Assembly: GCF_017255295.1 (NCBI RefSeq)
Contig: NZ_JAFKDE010000007.1
Location: 282,906 to 346,905 of the forward strand
Length of the DNA stretch: 64,000 bases
DNA from: Nitratireductor aquimarinus
GTDB lineage: Bacteria; Pseudomonadota; Alphaproteobacteria; Rhizobiales; Rhizobiaceae
Direction: 5' to 3'
The notes beneath the pieces were generated by a model. It saw nothing but the letters and a program-made list of their open reading frames with translations, had not been told where the DNA came from and made no database searches. Both the position numbers and the translations under genes were made by a program. Shown in pieces: positions 36,503 to 45,176 of this stretch. Each line of letters starts with the position of its first letter. Position 1 is the first letter of the stretch.

Positions 36503-37696
36503 ATGGATCAATCACAAAGCAGCCCGGGGGGCAAACGCTCCCACATCATGACACTGGAAACCGCACTCACCGCGAGCGCGCAGACTTCGGTCATCCTTCT
36601 GGGGCTCATCGCCTTTGTCGTGATGCTGCATTACGGGCGCTTTCTGCTTGCTCCCATGACCCTTGCCATCTTCATCGGCCTGATGCTCGGCCCCATCGCA
36701 ACGCGGCTTGAGCGCATGGGCGTCTGGCCTTCGATTTCGGCTGTCGCGGTGGTGCTGATCTTCATTGCGCTGGTGGGGGGCTTTCTCGTCGCCATCGCCA
36801 CACCCCTGACCGCATGGGCCGACCGGCTGCCGCAGATCTGGAGCCAGTTGCAGCTTCAGCTCTCCAGCCTCCGGCAGCCGCTCGACACGATCAAGGGGCT
36901 GCAGGAGCAGATCCGTTCAGTGACCGGCGGTTCCAGCGTGACGGTGTCGGTGGAAGAAGGCTCCACGGTCGAAAGCGTTGCCGTGCTTGCGCCATCGCTT
37001 CTGGCGCAGCTGCTCATCTTCTTCGCCAGCCTCTATTTTTTCGTGGCGACGCGCCATGAAACCCGCGCGACGATCCTGCGCCTGTGCTTTGGCCGGCGCC
37101 TGCGCTGGCGCGTGGCGCACATCTTCCGCGACGTGGAGAATGCGGTGTCCGACTATCTCCTGTCGATCACCATCATCAATATCGGGCTGGGCGTCGCCGT
37201 CACCGTGGCGATGTGGCTTCTGGGCGTTCCCTCCCCCGCGCTCTGGGGCGCAATGGCGACCCTGCTCAACTTCGTGATCTATATCGGCCCGGCAGTGATG
37301 GCCATCATTCTGCTGGGCGTCGGCCTTGCGACCTTCGACACGCTGACGGCAAGTTTCCTGCCGCCGCTCATCTATCTGGCCGTCAACGCCACGGAAGCCC
37401 AGTTCGTGACGCCGACCGTCATCGGCCGGCGAATGACGCTCAACCCGTTCATCGTGTTTCTGTCGATCGCATTCTGGCTGTGGATGTGGGGGCCGATCGG
37501 AGGCTTCATCGCCATTCCCGTACTCCTGACGATTTACGCCATGGCCGGCAACATCATCCCCGGCATCGAACCGCCGACACCCGCCAAAGCCCATCGCCAC
37601 AGGGCGAAGGCGATACCGCCAACGCCTATAGAAAAGGCCGCTTCCCCCCTGAGCCGGGAGTCCAGCCCGCCAGTTCGGCCAAGGCCTCCTGATTGA
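36503..37696 (+). CDS. AI-2E family transporter (PerM-like)
   Basis: A 397-residue permease with about eight transmembrane helices in the AI-2E exporter/PerM fold; landmarks are the LGPIATRLERMGVWPSISAV loop, the membrane pair around SLLAQLLIFFASLYFFVATR and LNPFIVFLSIAFWLWMWGPI. Substrates vary in this family (AI-2, ions, organic anions). Start is uncertain: 36479, 36503 and 36548 are all in frame; I chose 36503 for a nearby GGAAAAG. The 3' end overlaps the convergent Crp gene by 71 bases. Confidence 0.87.
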   Translation: MDQSQSSPGGKRSHIMTLETALTASAQTSVILLGLIAFVVMLHYGRFLLAPMTLAIFIGLMLGPIATRLERMGVWPSISAVAVVLIFIALVGGFLVAIATPLTAWADRLPQIWSQLQLQLSSLRQPLDTIKGLQEQIRSVTGGSSVTVSVEEGSTVESVAVLAPSLLAQLLIFFASLYFFVATRHETRATILRLCFGRRLRWRVAHIFRDVENAVSDYLLSITIINIGLGVAVTVAMWLLGVPSPALWGAMATLLNFVIYIGPAVMAIILLGVGLATFDTLTASFLPPLIYLAVNATEAQFVTPTVIGRRMTLNPFIVFLSIAFWLWMWGPIGGFIAIPVLLTIYAMAGNIIPGIEPPTPAKAHRHRAKAIPPTPIEKAASPLSRESSPPVRPRPPD

Positions 37697-38375
37697 GGAT
37701 CTTGCAGCCGCCATCCTCCCATTTCAGGTGATTGCGGCTGGCAAGGCGGGCGATCGTCTTGTTGGTGTGCACCAGAGAAATGCCCAGCGTGTCGGCCACG
37801 TGCTGCTGGGTCAGTGCAAGCGTCCCGTTCCTCGAGAGCCCGCTTTGCCGCGCGCGGTCCAGAATGAAGACAAGCAGATAGGCGACTTTCTCCAGCGCCG
37901 TTCGCCGGCCAACGGTCAGGAGATGGTCGTCGAGCATGCATTCCTCACGCGAAGCGATCCAGGTGATGTCGTAGGCGAGTTCGGGAAACTTCTTGTAGAG
38001 CGAAAACAGCTCGGCCTTCTCGAACACGCATAAGGACATCTGCGAGAGCGCCTCGACCGAGTGCTTCATCTCGCCCATCAGACTGCCCTGCAGCCCGACG
38101 AGATCGCCCGGCATCACATAATTGACGATCTGGCGACGTCCGTCTTCCAGGAGCTTGTAGCGAAAGCCCCAGCCGGAAAGTACCGTATAGAGATGCGGAT
38201 TGTGCGCGCCTTCCACCAGAACGGTCGCCCCCTTCTTCACCGCCAGATCGCCCTTCTTGAAACGACCGACGAACTCCAGTTCATCCCCCTCGAAATCGCG
38301 AAAGACCTCGCGCTTTCTCAAGGGACATTGCTGGCAGGGCAGACTCTTGTGGGTGAATTCCTGTTCTTTTGTCAC
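37626..38375 (-). CDS. Crp/Fnr-family transcriptional regulator
   Basis: A 249-residue regulator: cNMP-binding-type sensor (about 25-140) and a winged helix (about 165-235, LTQQHVADTLGISLVHTNKT). A CxxC pair (C14, C17 in LPCQQCPLRK) precedes the sensor, but the full Fnr four-cysteine pattern is not evident, so oxygen sensing is not shown. Its end overlaps the transporter gene antisense. Possible targets include the divergent response-regulator gene. Confidence 0.88.
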   Translation of the reverse strand: MTKEQEFTHKSLPCQQCPLRKREVFRDFEGDELEFVGRFKKGDLAVKKGATVLVEGAHNPHLYTVLSGWGFRYKLLEDGRRQIVNYVMPGDLVGLQGSLMGEMKHSVEALSQMSLCVFEKAELFSLYKKFPELAYDITWIASREECMLDDHLLTVGRRTALEKVAYLLVFILDRARQSGLSRNGTLALTQQHVADTLGISLVHTNKTIARLASRNHLKWEDGGCKILNQEALAELAGWTPGSGGKRPFL

Positions 38376-38529
38376 TGACTGGCCCCCGGTTCATTGCTGA
38401 ATAGGAAAGCCGCATCCAGTGCGAGCGGTTCCCGCAAATCGTACAGACACGTCTTTTTTTAATGACAATCTACACGGGTAATGAGATGGCAAAGAGGAAC
38501 GAATTCTCTGGCGTCGGAAGGATGTCTGC

Positions 38530-38919
38530 TTGAAGAAACCTCTGGAGGGCGCCCGCGTCCTGCTCGTCGAAGACGAAGCCATGATCGCCATGAGCATCGA
38601 AGAACTGTGCAAGGAGCACGGCGCAACGGACGTGTTCACTGTCGGCACCTTCGATGATCTGGGACCGGACGTTCTGGAAAGCCGGGGAATTTCGACAGCG
38701 ATCCTCGACATCAAGCTGTCCGACAACTGGACAGACGAGTTCGCCCGCCTGCTTCAGGCGCGGCGCATCCCCTTCATCTTCGCCACCGGCTACGCCTCAA
38801 GCCACCAGGTGTTCGAGGCGTTCGGTGGTATCAGGATCGTTGAAAAGCCTTACAGGGACAGCGACCTTATCGACGCGCTGTCCCAGGCGATTGTCGGCTC
38901 AAGCGCCGGGAAGGACTGA
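38530..38919 (+). CDS. Single-domain response regulator of the FATGUY type
   Basis: A 129-residue lone receiver domain. Acidic pocket EDE at about 16-18, phosphoacceptor Asp in TAILDIKLSDN, and the motif IPFIFATGYAS, which marks the FATGUY group. Members such as SdrG take part in the general stress phosphorelay in other alphaproteobacteria. Start is a TTG (MKKPLEGARV). Its position beside ecfG-nepR/phyR supports the same role here. Confidence 0.88.
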   Translation: MKKPLEGARVLLVEDEAMIAMSIEELCKEHGATDVFTVGTFDDLGPDVLESRGISTAILDIKLSDNWTDEFARLLQARRIPFIFATGYASSHQVFEAFGGIRIVEKPYRDSDLIDALSQAIVGSSAGKD

Positions 38920-38933
38920 GAGCGGTCAGACCA

Positions 38934-38971
38934 GATTGCCCTATGTGCGCCCTAAGGGACGCACGGCAATC
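38934..38971. terminator. Hairpin between convergent response regulator and ecfG
   Basis: GATTGCC (38934-38940) with GGCAATC (38965-38971), and GTGCG (38945-38949) with CGCAC (38960-38964), form one bulged stem. No T-run. It probably shields the 3' ends of both genes. Confidence 0.5.
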
Positions 38972-38983
38972 CTGGCTCAGGAC

Positions 38984-39535
38984 CTAGGCGATGAAGGCCG
39001 TATTGGTGATCTGGGTCGAGATGGCGTCCGGCCCGAAATCGCCCTCACCTGAAATCTCGAGGATTTCCTGCAGGCGCGTTCTGGCGCGGCTCACGCGGCT
39101 CTTGATCGTGCCGACCGCGCAATCGCAGATCTCCGCCGCTTCCTCATAGGAAAAGCCGGACGCGCCGATCAGGATGATCGCTTCACGCTGGTCTTCGGGC
39201 AATTGCTCGAGAGCGCGCCGGAAGTCCTTCAGATCGACCGAACCCTCCTGCGCCGGGTGCACCGACAGACGTCCGGTAATCGCACCGTCCGCGTCTTCGA
39301 CCTCGCGCTTGCGCTTGCGCATCTGCGAGTAGAACTCGTTGCGAAGGATGGTGAAGAGCCAGGCTTTCAGATTGGTGCCCGGCTGATAGCTGTTCTGTTT
39401 GTCCCACGCCTTGACCAGCGATTCCTGCACGAGATCGTCCGCCCGGTCCGCACTTTTTGAAAGCGAAACGGCGAAGGCGCGCAGACTTGGCACAGCGGCC
39501 AGTAGATCGTCACGAAAGCCCGGATAAACACTCAT
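38984..39535 (-). CDS. ecfG: General stress ECF sigma factor EcfG
   Basis: A 183-residue ECF15-type sigma factor. Region 2 contains RADDLVQESLVKAWDK and the -10 recognition area; region 4 has LPEDQREAIILIGASGFSYE and GTIKSRVSRARTRL. It directs RNA polymerase to GGAAC-N16/17-CGTT promoters and is held by NepR until PhyR is phosphorylated. It follows nepR by five bases. The acidic C-terminal tail is a little longer than the core family. Confidence 0.95.
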   Translation of the reverse strand: MSVYPGFRDDLLAAVPSLRAFAVSLSKSADRADDLVQESLVKAWDKQNSYQPGTNLKAWLFTILRNEFYSQMRKRKREVEDADGAITGRLSVHPAQEGSVDLKDFRRALEQLPEDQREAIILIGASGFSYEEAAEICDCAVGTIKSRVSRARTRLQEILEISGEGDFGPDAISTQITNTAFIA

Positions 39536-39540
39536 ATATA

Positions 39541-39747
39541 TCAGTCCTTGTTTCCGGCCGTTTCAGCGCCGCTTTTCTGCTCAAGCTGGTTGAGAAGGTC
39601 GCTGAACCGATCCGGAATATCTTCCGTTACCAGGTCGTCGTAATATTGCCTGAGCTTGCGTCCGATCTCTGAGTTTGCGCCGAGCGGGTCTTCATCCTTG
39701 CCGCGCCGGGTCAAGCTTCCTCGGGTGTTTGGTTTGCCGTAATTCAT
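39541..39747 (-). CDS. nepR: Anti-sigma factor NepR
   Basis: A 68-residue NepR with the conserved core SEIGRKLRQYYDDLVTEDIP and PDRFSDLLNQLE, which contacts EcfG or, after partner switching, phosphorylated PhyR. I start at ATG 39747 (MNYGKPNTRG); the 42-residue extension to 39873 would cover the promoter region and is non-conserved. It is the first gene of nepR-ecfG. Confidence 0.93.
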   Translation of the reverse strand: MNYGKPNTRGSLTRRGKDEDPLGANSEIGRKLRQYYDDLVTEDIPDRFSDLLNQLEQKSGAETAGNKD

Positions 39748-39833
39748 GCCCTGTCTTTTTCCATCAAATCTGGTCTCCCAATGACCCGAAACCGTCCGCA
39801 CCGCCCGGGCCACAACTGTCTCGTCTGCTTTCA

Positions 39834-39858
39834 AACGCCATTGAGCGGAATTCGTTCC
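39834..39858 (-). promoter_or_regulatory. EcfG-type promoter of nepR-ecfG
   Basis: Minus-strand GGAAC (39858-39854), 16-base spacer, CGTT (39837-39834). This gives autoregulation of the sigma factor operon. Confidence 0.85.
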
Positions 39859-39866
39859 CTCCGACG

Positions 39867-39891
39867 GGAACATTTTCGCATATGGGGCGTT
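39867..39891 (+). promoter_or_regulatory. EcfG-type promoter of phyR
   Basis: Plus-strand GGAAC (39867-39871), 16-base spacer, CGTT (39888-39891), 59 bases before the phyR ATG. Its -35 lies eight bases from the divergent nepR -35. Confidence 0.85.
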
Positions 39892-39949
39892 TCACCCGTC
39901 ACAAATGCACTAATTCTCATTGCCATGTCTTGAGGGAGACTTGAAATCC

Positions 39950-40744
39950 ATGACCCTGTCAGCGCGTATCGCTCCGCACCTTCCTTACCTGCGGCGCTTT
40001 TCCCGGGCCGTTTCCGGCTCCCAGTCCAGCGGTGACGCACTGGTGGCTGCAACGCTTGAAGCGTTGATCGCAGATACGAGCATCTTTCCCGAGGCATCGA
40101 CCGACAAGATCGCCCTTTTCAGGCTCTTCACATCGCTGTTCGAAACGCTGGACGTTCCGGTCCCCGAAGGCACGCCGAGCTCGGCATGGGAAAAGCGGGC
40201 CATGAGCAACCTTTCTTCGCTCGCGCCCCGTCCGCGTCAGGCCTTCCTGCTGGTGGCCGTAGAGAATTTCCGGCCGGAAGAGGCTGCGGAAATTCTCGAG
40301 ACGGATATGAAAGGCATCAACACGATGCTGCGCGAAGCCAGCGAGGAGATTTCCCGTCAGGTGGCGACAGACATCCTCATCATCGAGGACGAGCCCCTGA
40401 TCGCCATGGACATCGAGGAAATGGTCGAAAGCCTCGGGCATCGCGTGGTCGGCACGGCCCGCACCCACAAGCAGGCGGTCGAAATGTTTGACAAGACGCA
40501 GCCGAAAATGGTGCTGGCCGACATTCAGCTTGCCGATGGCAGTTCAGGCCTTGATGCGGTGAACGAGATCCTCGACACGGCCACCGTGCCGGTCATCTTC
40601 ATCACCGCCTTCCCCGAGCGGCTTCTGACGGGCGAGCGCCCGGAACCGACTTTCCTTGTGACCAAGCCGTTCAGCCCGGAAATGGTCAAGGCGCTCATCA
40701 GCCAGGCGCTCTTCTTCGATCAGCAGGCGCACGCGGCGGCCTGA
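39950..40744 (+). CDS. phyR: General stress response regulator PhyR
   Basis: A 264-residue PhyR: sigma-like N-terminus (about 1-135, with LAPRPRQAFLLVAVENFRPEE resembling sigma region 4) and a receiver domain (about 140-258) with acidic IIEDEPLIAMD and phosphoacceptor D191 (LADIQLAD). On phosphorylation it binds NepR and frees EcfG. ATG 39950 follows GGGAG. No cognate HWE histidine kinase gene adjoins, unlike many rhizobial loci. Confidence 0.95.
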   Translation: MTLSARIAPHLPYLRRFSRAVSGSQSSGDALVAATLEALIADTSIFPEASTDKIALFRLFTSLFETLDVPVPEGTPSSAWEKRAMSNLSSLAPRPRQAFLLVAVENFRPEEAAEILETDMKGINTMLREASEEISRQVATDILIIEDEPLIAMDIEEMVESLGHRVVGTARTHKQAVEMFDKTQPKMVLADIQLADGSSGLDAVNEILDTATVPVIFITAFPERLLTGERPEPTFLVTKPFSPEMVKALISQALFFDQQAHAAA

Positions 40745-40774
40745 CAGGCCCCCGCTTCTTCACGCGTTTCTCAA

Positions 40775-40798
40775 AAAAGCCGCCTCCGGGCGGCTTTT
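40775..40798 (+). terminator. Intrinsic terminator of phyR
   Basis: AAAAGCCGCC (40775-40784) pairs with GGCGGCTTTT (40789-40798), loop TCCG, followed by CTTTTACCC. It ends 54 bases after the phyR stop. Confidence 0.85.
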
Positions 40799-40821
40799 CT
40801 TTTACCCAAAATCTCTCCGGC

Positions 40822-40847
40822 GGAACCAAATCCGAATGCCAGACGTT
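40822..40847 (+). promoter_or_regulatory. EcfG-type promoter of the DUF1328 gene
   Basis: GGAAC (40822-40826), 17-base spacer, CGTT (40844-40847), then the start codon 30 bases later. Confidence 0.75.
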
Positions 40848-40876
40848 TAACCGGCATAACTAAACGGAGAGACAGA

Positions 40877-41044
40877 ATGCTATACTGGGCCCTGATATTC
40901 CTTGTCGTCGCGATCATCGCCGGCGCACTCGGTTTCGGCGGAATTGCCGGCGCTTCGGCAGGCATTGCGCAGATCCTCTTCTACATCTTCCTCGCCCTGC
41001 TCGCGATCTCGCTGATCATGGGCCTTCTGAAACGCGGTCGCTAA
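40877..41044 (+). CDS. DUF1328 (YtjA-like) small membrane protein
   Basis: A 55-residue protein read directly from the bases: [20 protein letters not shown] then a glycine-rich turn, a second helix ([18 protein letters not shown]) and a basic end KRGR. This is the DUF1328/YtjA family of two-helix membrane peptides common near stress genes. ACGGAGAGACAGA precedes the ATG. An EcfG promoter lies directly upstream. Function unknown. Confidence 0.9.
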   Translation: MLYWALIFLVVAIIAGALGFGGIAGASAGIAQILFYIFLALLAISLIMGLLKRGR

Positions 41045-41132
41045 ACGGCGATGCACACATAAACGAATGCGGCATAAGCGAACCGGACCATCCATGGCTT
41101 CCGTTTCGTGAAGACAATGAAAGGAGAAAGCC

Positions 41133-41474
41133 ATGGAACACATTGCTGCACTTCTTTTGATTGTCGGCTGCTCAGGCAATGTGGGGGCCGGCGACACGCG
41201 CGAATGCCAGGAACTGCCCGCCCCCACCCCGGTCTACGAGACGTTTGAGGAGTGCGAGGCGGAGAAGCCGGTTGCAATGCGCGAACTGGAAACCGAAGCG
41301 CCGCAGGTTCTCGCCACCTGCGTCTATGTGGATCCTGCACTTGTCTATGACGATGCGATCCTGGAGTGGGACATCACCAGCAATGGCGAGCTGACCGCCT
41401 CCATCGAGCCGGTGACGAGCTTTGCCGTGGCTCAGAACGAGCATGCCCGCCCCGGACACGCCGCCACGAAATAA
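41133..41474 (+). CDS. Hypothetical small protein, possibly exported
   Basis: A 113-residue protein I do not recognise. The first 13 residues (MEHIAALLLIVGC) are hydrophobic and could be a very short signal or lipobox (IVGC), though no charged N-region precedes it. Cys residues occur at 13, 25, 41 and 63. AAGGAG lies seven bases before the ATG. It may be co-transcribed with the DUF1328 gene 88 bases upstream, and a strong terminator follows. Confidence 0.6.
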   Translation: MEHIAALLLIVGCSGNVGAGDTRECQELPAPTPVYETFEECEAEKPVAMRELETEAPQVLATCVYVDPALVYDDAILEWDITSNGELTASIEPVTSFAVAQNEHARPGHAATK

Positions 41475-41509
41475 CGGGCCACGAAATAACGGGCGAAGAG
41501 CTTCAACGA

Positions 41510-41536
41510 AAAAGCCCCGGTCGAACCGGGGCTTTT
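41510..41536. terminator. Bidirectional intrinsic terminator before phoB
   Basis: AAAAGCCCCGGT (41510-41521) pairs with ACCGGGGCTTTT (41525-41536), followed by TTT. It separates the hypothetical gene from the convergent phoB 3' end. Confidence 0.9.
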
Positions 41537-41558
41537 TTTAATGGCTGTATCGCGTCTG

Positions 41559-42248
41559 TCAGGCTTCGCGGATCGCATAGCCCGCGCCGCGAATGGTGCG
41601 GATCACATCGGGCAGACGCCCGTGGTTCACGGCCTTGCGCAGCCGGCCCACATGCACGTCCACGGTGCGCTCGTCGATATAGATCGTCTCGCCCCAGACA
41701 TTGTCGAGCAGCTGGCTTCGCGAGAAGACGCGGCCGGGATGCTGCATCATGAATTCCAGGAGGCGGAACTCTGTCGGCCCAAGACGGATCTCGTTCTTGC
41801 GGCGATAGACACGGTGCGATTCACGGTCGAGCACGATGTCCCCGACCGAAAGAACCGTCGAGAGCACTTCCGGCTTCGCGCGCCGCAGAAGCGCGCGAAC
41901 ACGCGCCACGAATTCCGGCGTCGAGAAAGGCTTCACCAGATAGTCGTCCGCGCCGGTTGAAAGGCCGCGCACGCGGTCGCTTTCCTCGCCACGGGCGGTG
42001 AGCATGATGATCGGCAGGCGCTCCGTTTCGGGGCGCATGCGCAGCCGGCGGCACAGCTCGATGCCGGAAACGGCCGGAACCATCCAGTCCAGAACGAGCA
42101 GATCGGGTACGTTTTCCTGCAGGCGCACTTCGGCTTCATCGCCGCGAGAGATCATCTCGACCTGATAGCCTTCGGCTTCCAGATTGTACTTGAGCAAGAC
42201 GCAAAGCGGTTCGTCGTCTTCAACGACCATGACCTTGGGGGCAATCAT
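41559..42248 (-). CDS. phoB: Phosphate regulon response regulator PhoB
   Basis: A 229-residue OmpR/PhoB-type regulator: receiver domain (1-120; acidic pair D11-D12, phosphoacceptor D54 in LLVLDWMVPAV) and winged helix (about 130-229; LGPTEFRLLEFMMQHPGRVF, RTVDVHVGRLRKAV). It activates PHO-box promoters under phosphate limitation. Two starts nine bases apart are possible (42257 and 42248); GAGGAGA is better spaced for 42248. Last gene of pstSCAB-phoUB. Confidence 0.95.
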   Translation of the reverse strand: MIAPKVMVVEDDEPLCVLLKYNLEAEGYQVEMISRGDEAEVRLQENVPDLLVLDWMVPAVSGIELCRRLRMRPETERLPIIMLTARGEESDRVRGLSTGADDYLVKPFSTPEFVARVRALLRRAKPEVLSTVLSVGDIVLDRESHRVYRRKNEIRLGPTEFRLLEFMMQHPGRVFSRSQLLDNVWGETIYIDERTVDVHVGRLRKAVNHGRLPDVIRTIRGAGYAIREA

Positions 42249-42281
42249 GGCAGGCATTCTCCTCGGGCAGTCTACGGCCGG

Positions 42282-42992
42282 TTAGACATCGGATTCGACC
42301 GTCATCTGTGTTTCGTCAAGCTTCGGCCGCTGGACCGGAAGCTGGGACCCCGTCACCACATAATAGGCATTTTCGGCGATATTGGTCACATGGTCGCCGA
42401 TACGCTCAAGATTTTTCGCACAGAACAGGAGGTGCGTGCAGGCCGTGATGTTGCGCGGGTCTTCCATCATGTAGGTGAGGAGTTCACGGAAAACCGACGT
42501 GTACTGAATGTCGATTTCCTCATCCTCGTCGCGCAGCCGGATTAATGCCTCGGCATTGCGCGCCACATAGTGCTCGACCACCGAATTGACCTGTTTCAGC
42601 ACGAGGCCGGCCATCGCGTCGATGGAATGCGCAAGCGTGCGCGGCGTGGCGCTTTCGCCCACGGCGCCGACGCGCTTGGCAATGTTCTTGGCCAGATCGC
42701 CGATGCGCTCGAGATCAGCCGCCATGCGGATGGCGCCCACGACGCTGCGCAGATCCTGCGCCATCGGCTGGCGCTTTGCGATGAGCGTGATGGCGCGCTC
42801 ATCAAGGTCGCGCTGCTTGGCGTCCATGATCGTGTCATCGGAGATGATGCGCTGTGCAAGCGCCGTATCGGAGTGCAGCAGCGCCCTGGTGGAAGCGCGC
42901 GTCATCTCGCCGGAGAGATCGCCCATGTCGCGGATGAGGCGGTCGATTTCACCGAGTTCCTCATCGAAGGAGCTGACTGTGTGCTCGCCCAT
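42282..42992 (-). CDS. phoU: Phosphate signalling protein PhoU
   Basis: A 236-residue PhoU of two three-helix bundles with the repeated metal-binding motifs (RMAADLERIGDLAKNIAKR and CAKNLERIGDHVTNIAENAY). It couples the Pst transporter to PhoR/PhoB signalling and restrains phosphate uptake. ATG 42992 gives the conserved MGEHTVSSFDEELGEIDRLI; the longer frame overlaps pstB. Lies between pstB and phoB. Confidence 0.95.
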   Translation of the reverse strand: MGEHTVSSFDEELGEIDRLIRDMGDLSGEMTRASTRALLHSDTALAQRIISDDTIMDAKQRDLDERAITLIAKRQPMAQDLRSVVGAIRMAADLERIGDLAKNIAKRVGAVGESATPRTLAHSIDAMAGLVLKQVNSVVEHYVARNAEALIRLRDEDEEIDIQYTSVFRELLTYMMEDPRNITACTHLLFCAKNLERIGDHVTNIAENAYYVVTGSQLPVQRPKLDETQMTVESDV

Positions 42993-43026
42993 GGTCTGGT
43001 TCCTTATCTGTGCGTTTGCCGCGCCG

Positions 43027-43842
<816 letters not shown>

Positions 43843-43856
43843 GTCCTTCCACTCCG

Positions 43857-45176
43857 TTACCAGCGACGCTCGACGCGCCGCCGCAGAATAATGGCGGTAA
43901 TGTTCATCACGGCAAGGAACAGCAACAACACCATGATAGCGCCCGAGGTGCGCTCGACAAACGCGCGTTCGGCCTCGTTCGCCCACATGTAGATCTGAAC
44001 CGGCAGCGCCGTAGCGGGATCGAGCGGCGTGGTCGGGTAATCAGCCACGAAGGCCACCATGCCGATCAGAAGCAGCGGTGCGGTTTCGCCAAGCGCCTGC
44101 GCCAGACCGATGATCGTGCCCGTGAGAATGCCGGGCGCGGCCAGCGGCAGCACATGGTGAAACACCGTCTGGGTGCGCGAAGCGCCAAGGCCGAGAGCTG
44201 CCGCACGGATGGAGGGCGGCACGGCCCGCAGCGCTGCGCGCGTTGCGATGATGATCGTCGGCAGGGTCATCAGCGTCAGCACGAGGCCGCCCACCAGAGA
44301 GGCGGAGCGCGGCAGATGCATGAAGTTGATGAACACGGCCAGGCCCAGAAGACCGAAGACGATGGACGGCACGGCCGCCAGATTGTTGATGTTGACCTCG
44401 ATAAGATCGGTCAGCTTGTTCTGTGGTGCGAACTCTTCAAGATAGATCGAAGCGGCAACGCCAATGGGCAGCGCCAGAAGTAGCACGATCATCATCATGT
44501 AGAGCGAACCGACGATGGCCACGCCCATGCCGGCCGTTTCAGGACGGCTTGATGCGCCACGGGTGAAGAGACCGGTGTTGAAGCGCTGCTCCAGAACCCC
44601 GTCCGCTTCCATCGTGCGGATCCATGTGAGCTGCTGGTCGGAAACCTTGCGGCGGCTTTCGTCCACCTCGAGATTGACCTGCCCCTTCACGGCGGAATCG
44701 ACATCGCCGCTCGCCAGCACCCACACATTCCGTGTCGTGCCGATGATCGCGGGATCGGACACCACCATGTCGCGCAGCTGCGTGCGCACGCCATTGGAGA
44801 TGAGCCCGCCCACTTCGCGAACCAGCTTGCGGTTTTCGGGATCAACCCCGAGTTTCGCCACAAGCGCTTCGGTCGCAAGCTTGGGATAATTGGCCGTCAG
44901 GAGCTTGTTCGGATCGGTCGCGCGCTCGCCATTCGGGTCGATCACGCTCTCGGCGAAGGTGACGTCCAGATTGATCGAGGTCTGCCAGAAGGCGGTGTAG
45001 CCATTGGAAACCACCGACCACAGGAGCGCAGCCAGGAAGAAGAGGCCGACGGCAATGGCCGCCACGCCATACATCCGGAAGCGCTGCTCTGCCGCATAAC
45101 GCTTCTTGATGCCGATGTCGCGCCGCGCGGCGGCTGCGCGGGGGGCATTGCCCCCTTTGTAGACAGCGTCGCTCAT
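43857..45176 (-). CDS. pstA: Phosphate ABC transporter permease PstA
   Basis: A 439-residue permease. After an N-terminal helix (about 35-57) comes a large periplasmic segment (to about 215), the long form common in alphaproteobacteria, then five helices and the EAA loop [20 protein letters not shown]. It overlaps pstC by four bases and is 14 bases before pstB. Confidence 0.95.
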   Translation of the reverse strand: MSDAVYKGGNAPRAAAARRDIGIKKRYAAEQRFRMYGVAAIAVGLFFLAALLWSVVSNGYTAFWQTSINLDVTFAESVIDPNGERATDPNKLLTANYPKLATEALVAKLGVDPENRKLVREVGGLISNGVRTQLRDMVVSDPAIIGTTRNVWVLASGDVDSAVKGQVNLEVDESRRKVSDQQLTWIRTMEADGVLEQRFNTGLFTRGASSRPETAGMGVAIVGSLYMMMIVLLLALPIGVAASIYLEEFAPQNKLTDLIEVNINNLAAVPSIVFGLLGLAVFINFMHLPRSASLVGGLVLTLMTLPTIIIATRAALRAVPPSIRAAALGLGASRTQTVFHHVLPLAAPGILTGTIIGLAQALGETAPLLLIGMVAFVADYPTTPLDPATALPVQIYMWANEAERAFVERTSGAIMVLLLFLAVMNITAIILRRRVERRW

